Source: an uncultured Coriobacteriales bacterium
Lineage (GTDB): Bacteria; Actinomycetota; Coriobacteriia; Coriobacteriales; Atopobiaceae
Reading direction: 5' to 3'
Assembly (NCBI GenBank): GCA_947305035.1
Contig: CAMZCV010000009.1
Span: 1-13,065 of the forward strand
Length of the DNA: 13,065 nucleotides
Below the pieces are notes generated by a model that saw only the letters and a program-made list of their open reading frames with translations, did not search any database and was not told the DNA's origin. The translations under genes and the position numbers were made by a program. This document shows positions 12,962 to 13,065 of this stretch, in pieces; positions within the stretch are counted from its first letter, which is position 1, and each line of letters begins with the position of its first letter.

Positions 12962-13065
12962 ATGAAGAAGGTCGTCCTTGCAGGAGCGTTCGGCAAGCTG
13001 GGTTCGGACATCCTGAAGACGCTCGTGAATCGCGGGTACGAGGTTGTCGCGGCGGATATCGCCGA
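12962..13065 (+). CDS. Rossmann-fold NAD(P)-dependent epimerase/dehydratase or reductase (3' partial)
   Basis: Only the first 34 codons are in the window. The start ATG 12962 is preceded by AAAGGAG. The N-terminus MKKVVLAGAFGKLG has the beta-strand and GxxGxxG nucleotide-binding turn (GAFGKLG), followed by a helix and a second strand ending in the acidic AAD that usually contacts the ribose of NAD. This fits NAD-dependent epimerase/dehydratase or NmrA-like proteins. It lies 75 nt after the split-barrel gene in the same direction, so it may belong to the TetR-controlled unit. The exact function cannot be judged from this fragment. Confidence 0.8.
   Translation, partial: MKKVVLAGAFGKLGSDILKTLVNRGYEVVAADIA

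Overview
The window is GC-rich, gene-dense bacterial DNA. The best fit is an obligate anaerobe of the Coriobacteriia (Actinomycetota), possibly Collinsella-like. The reasons are high GC with strong GC3 preference, a ferredoxin- and flavin-rich oxidoreductase set, strong Shine-Dalgarno sites, occasional GTG starts and tightly packed operons. This placement is inferred from gene content and style; no database search was run.

Layout. (1) 1-3298, plus strand: a NuoF-like diaphorase subunit cut by the left edge, then a 686-residue iron-sulfur/FAD protein combining a [2Fe-2S] domain, a GltD/NfnB-like core and a C-terminal 2x[4Fe-4S] domain. Together they look like part of a soluble, electron-bifurcating NAD(P)/ferredoxin complex. 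A rho-independent terminator follows. (2) 3388-3535: a convergent intergenic region with two 48-bp repeats carrying helically phased palindromes, plus an inverted repeat that overlaps the pth stop codon. (3) 3533-6597, minus strand: the housekeeping operon glmU-prs-pth (UDP-GlcNAc synthesis, PRPP synthesis, peptidyl-tRNA recycling). (4) 6755-6892, plus strand: tRNA-Gln(TTG) with an extended -10 promoter and a terminator. (5) 6964-10425, minus strand: an envelope operon of galE, a polyprenyl diphosphate synthase, a peptidoglycan-binding-domain protein and a VanZ-family membrane protein, with junctions of 1 to 12 nt. (6) 10426-10755: a 330-nt gap holding the galE promoter and a 154-bp nested inverted repeat whose core motif recurs over the galE -10 box. 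(7) 10756-13065: a small flavin/redox locus. A flavin reductase (minus strand) is divergent from a TetR regulator, which is followed by a split-barrel flavoprotein with a C-terminal PCP_red-like segment and the start of a Rossmann-fold dehydrogenase/epimerase.

How the genes fit together: the left end serves redox balancing between pyridine nucleotides and ferredoxin. The central genes supply cell-wall and glycan precursors (UDP-GlcNAc, UDP-galactose, polyprenyl carrier lipid). The right end is a locally regulated flavin-reductase module with back-to-back promoters and a palindromic operator at the TetR start site. The least explained parts are the intergenic palindrome families and the TetR-controlled split-barrel/PCP_red-like fusion.
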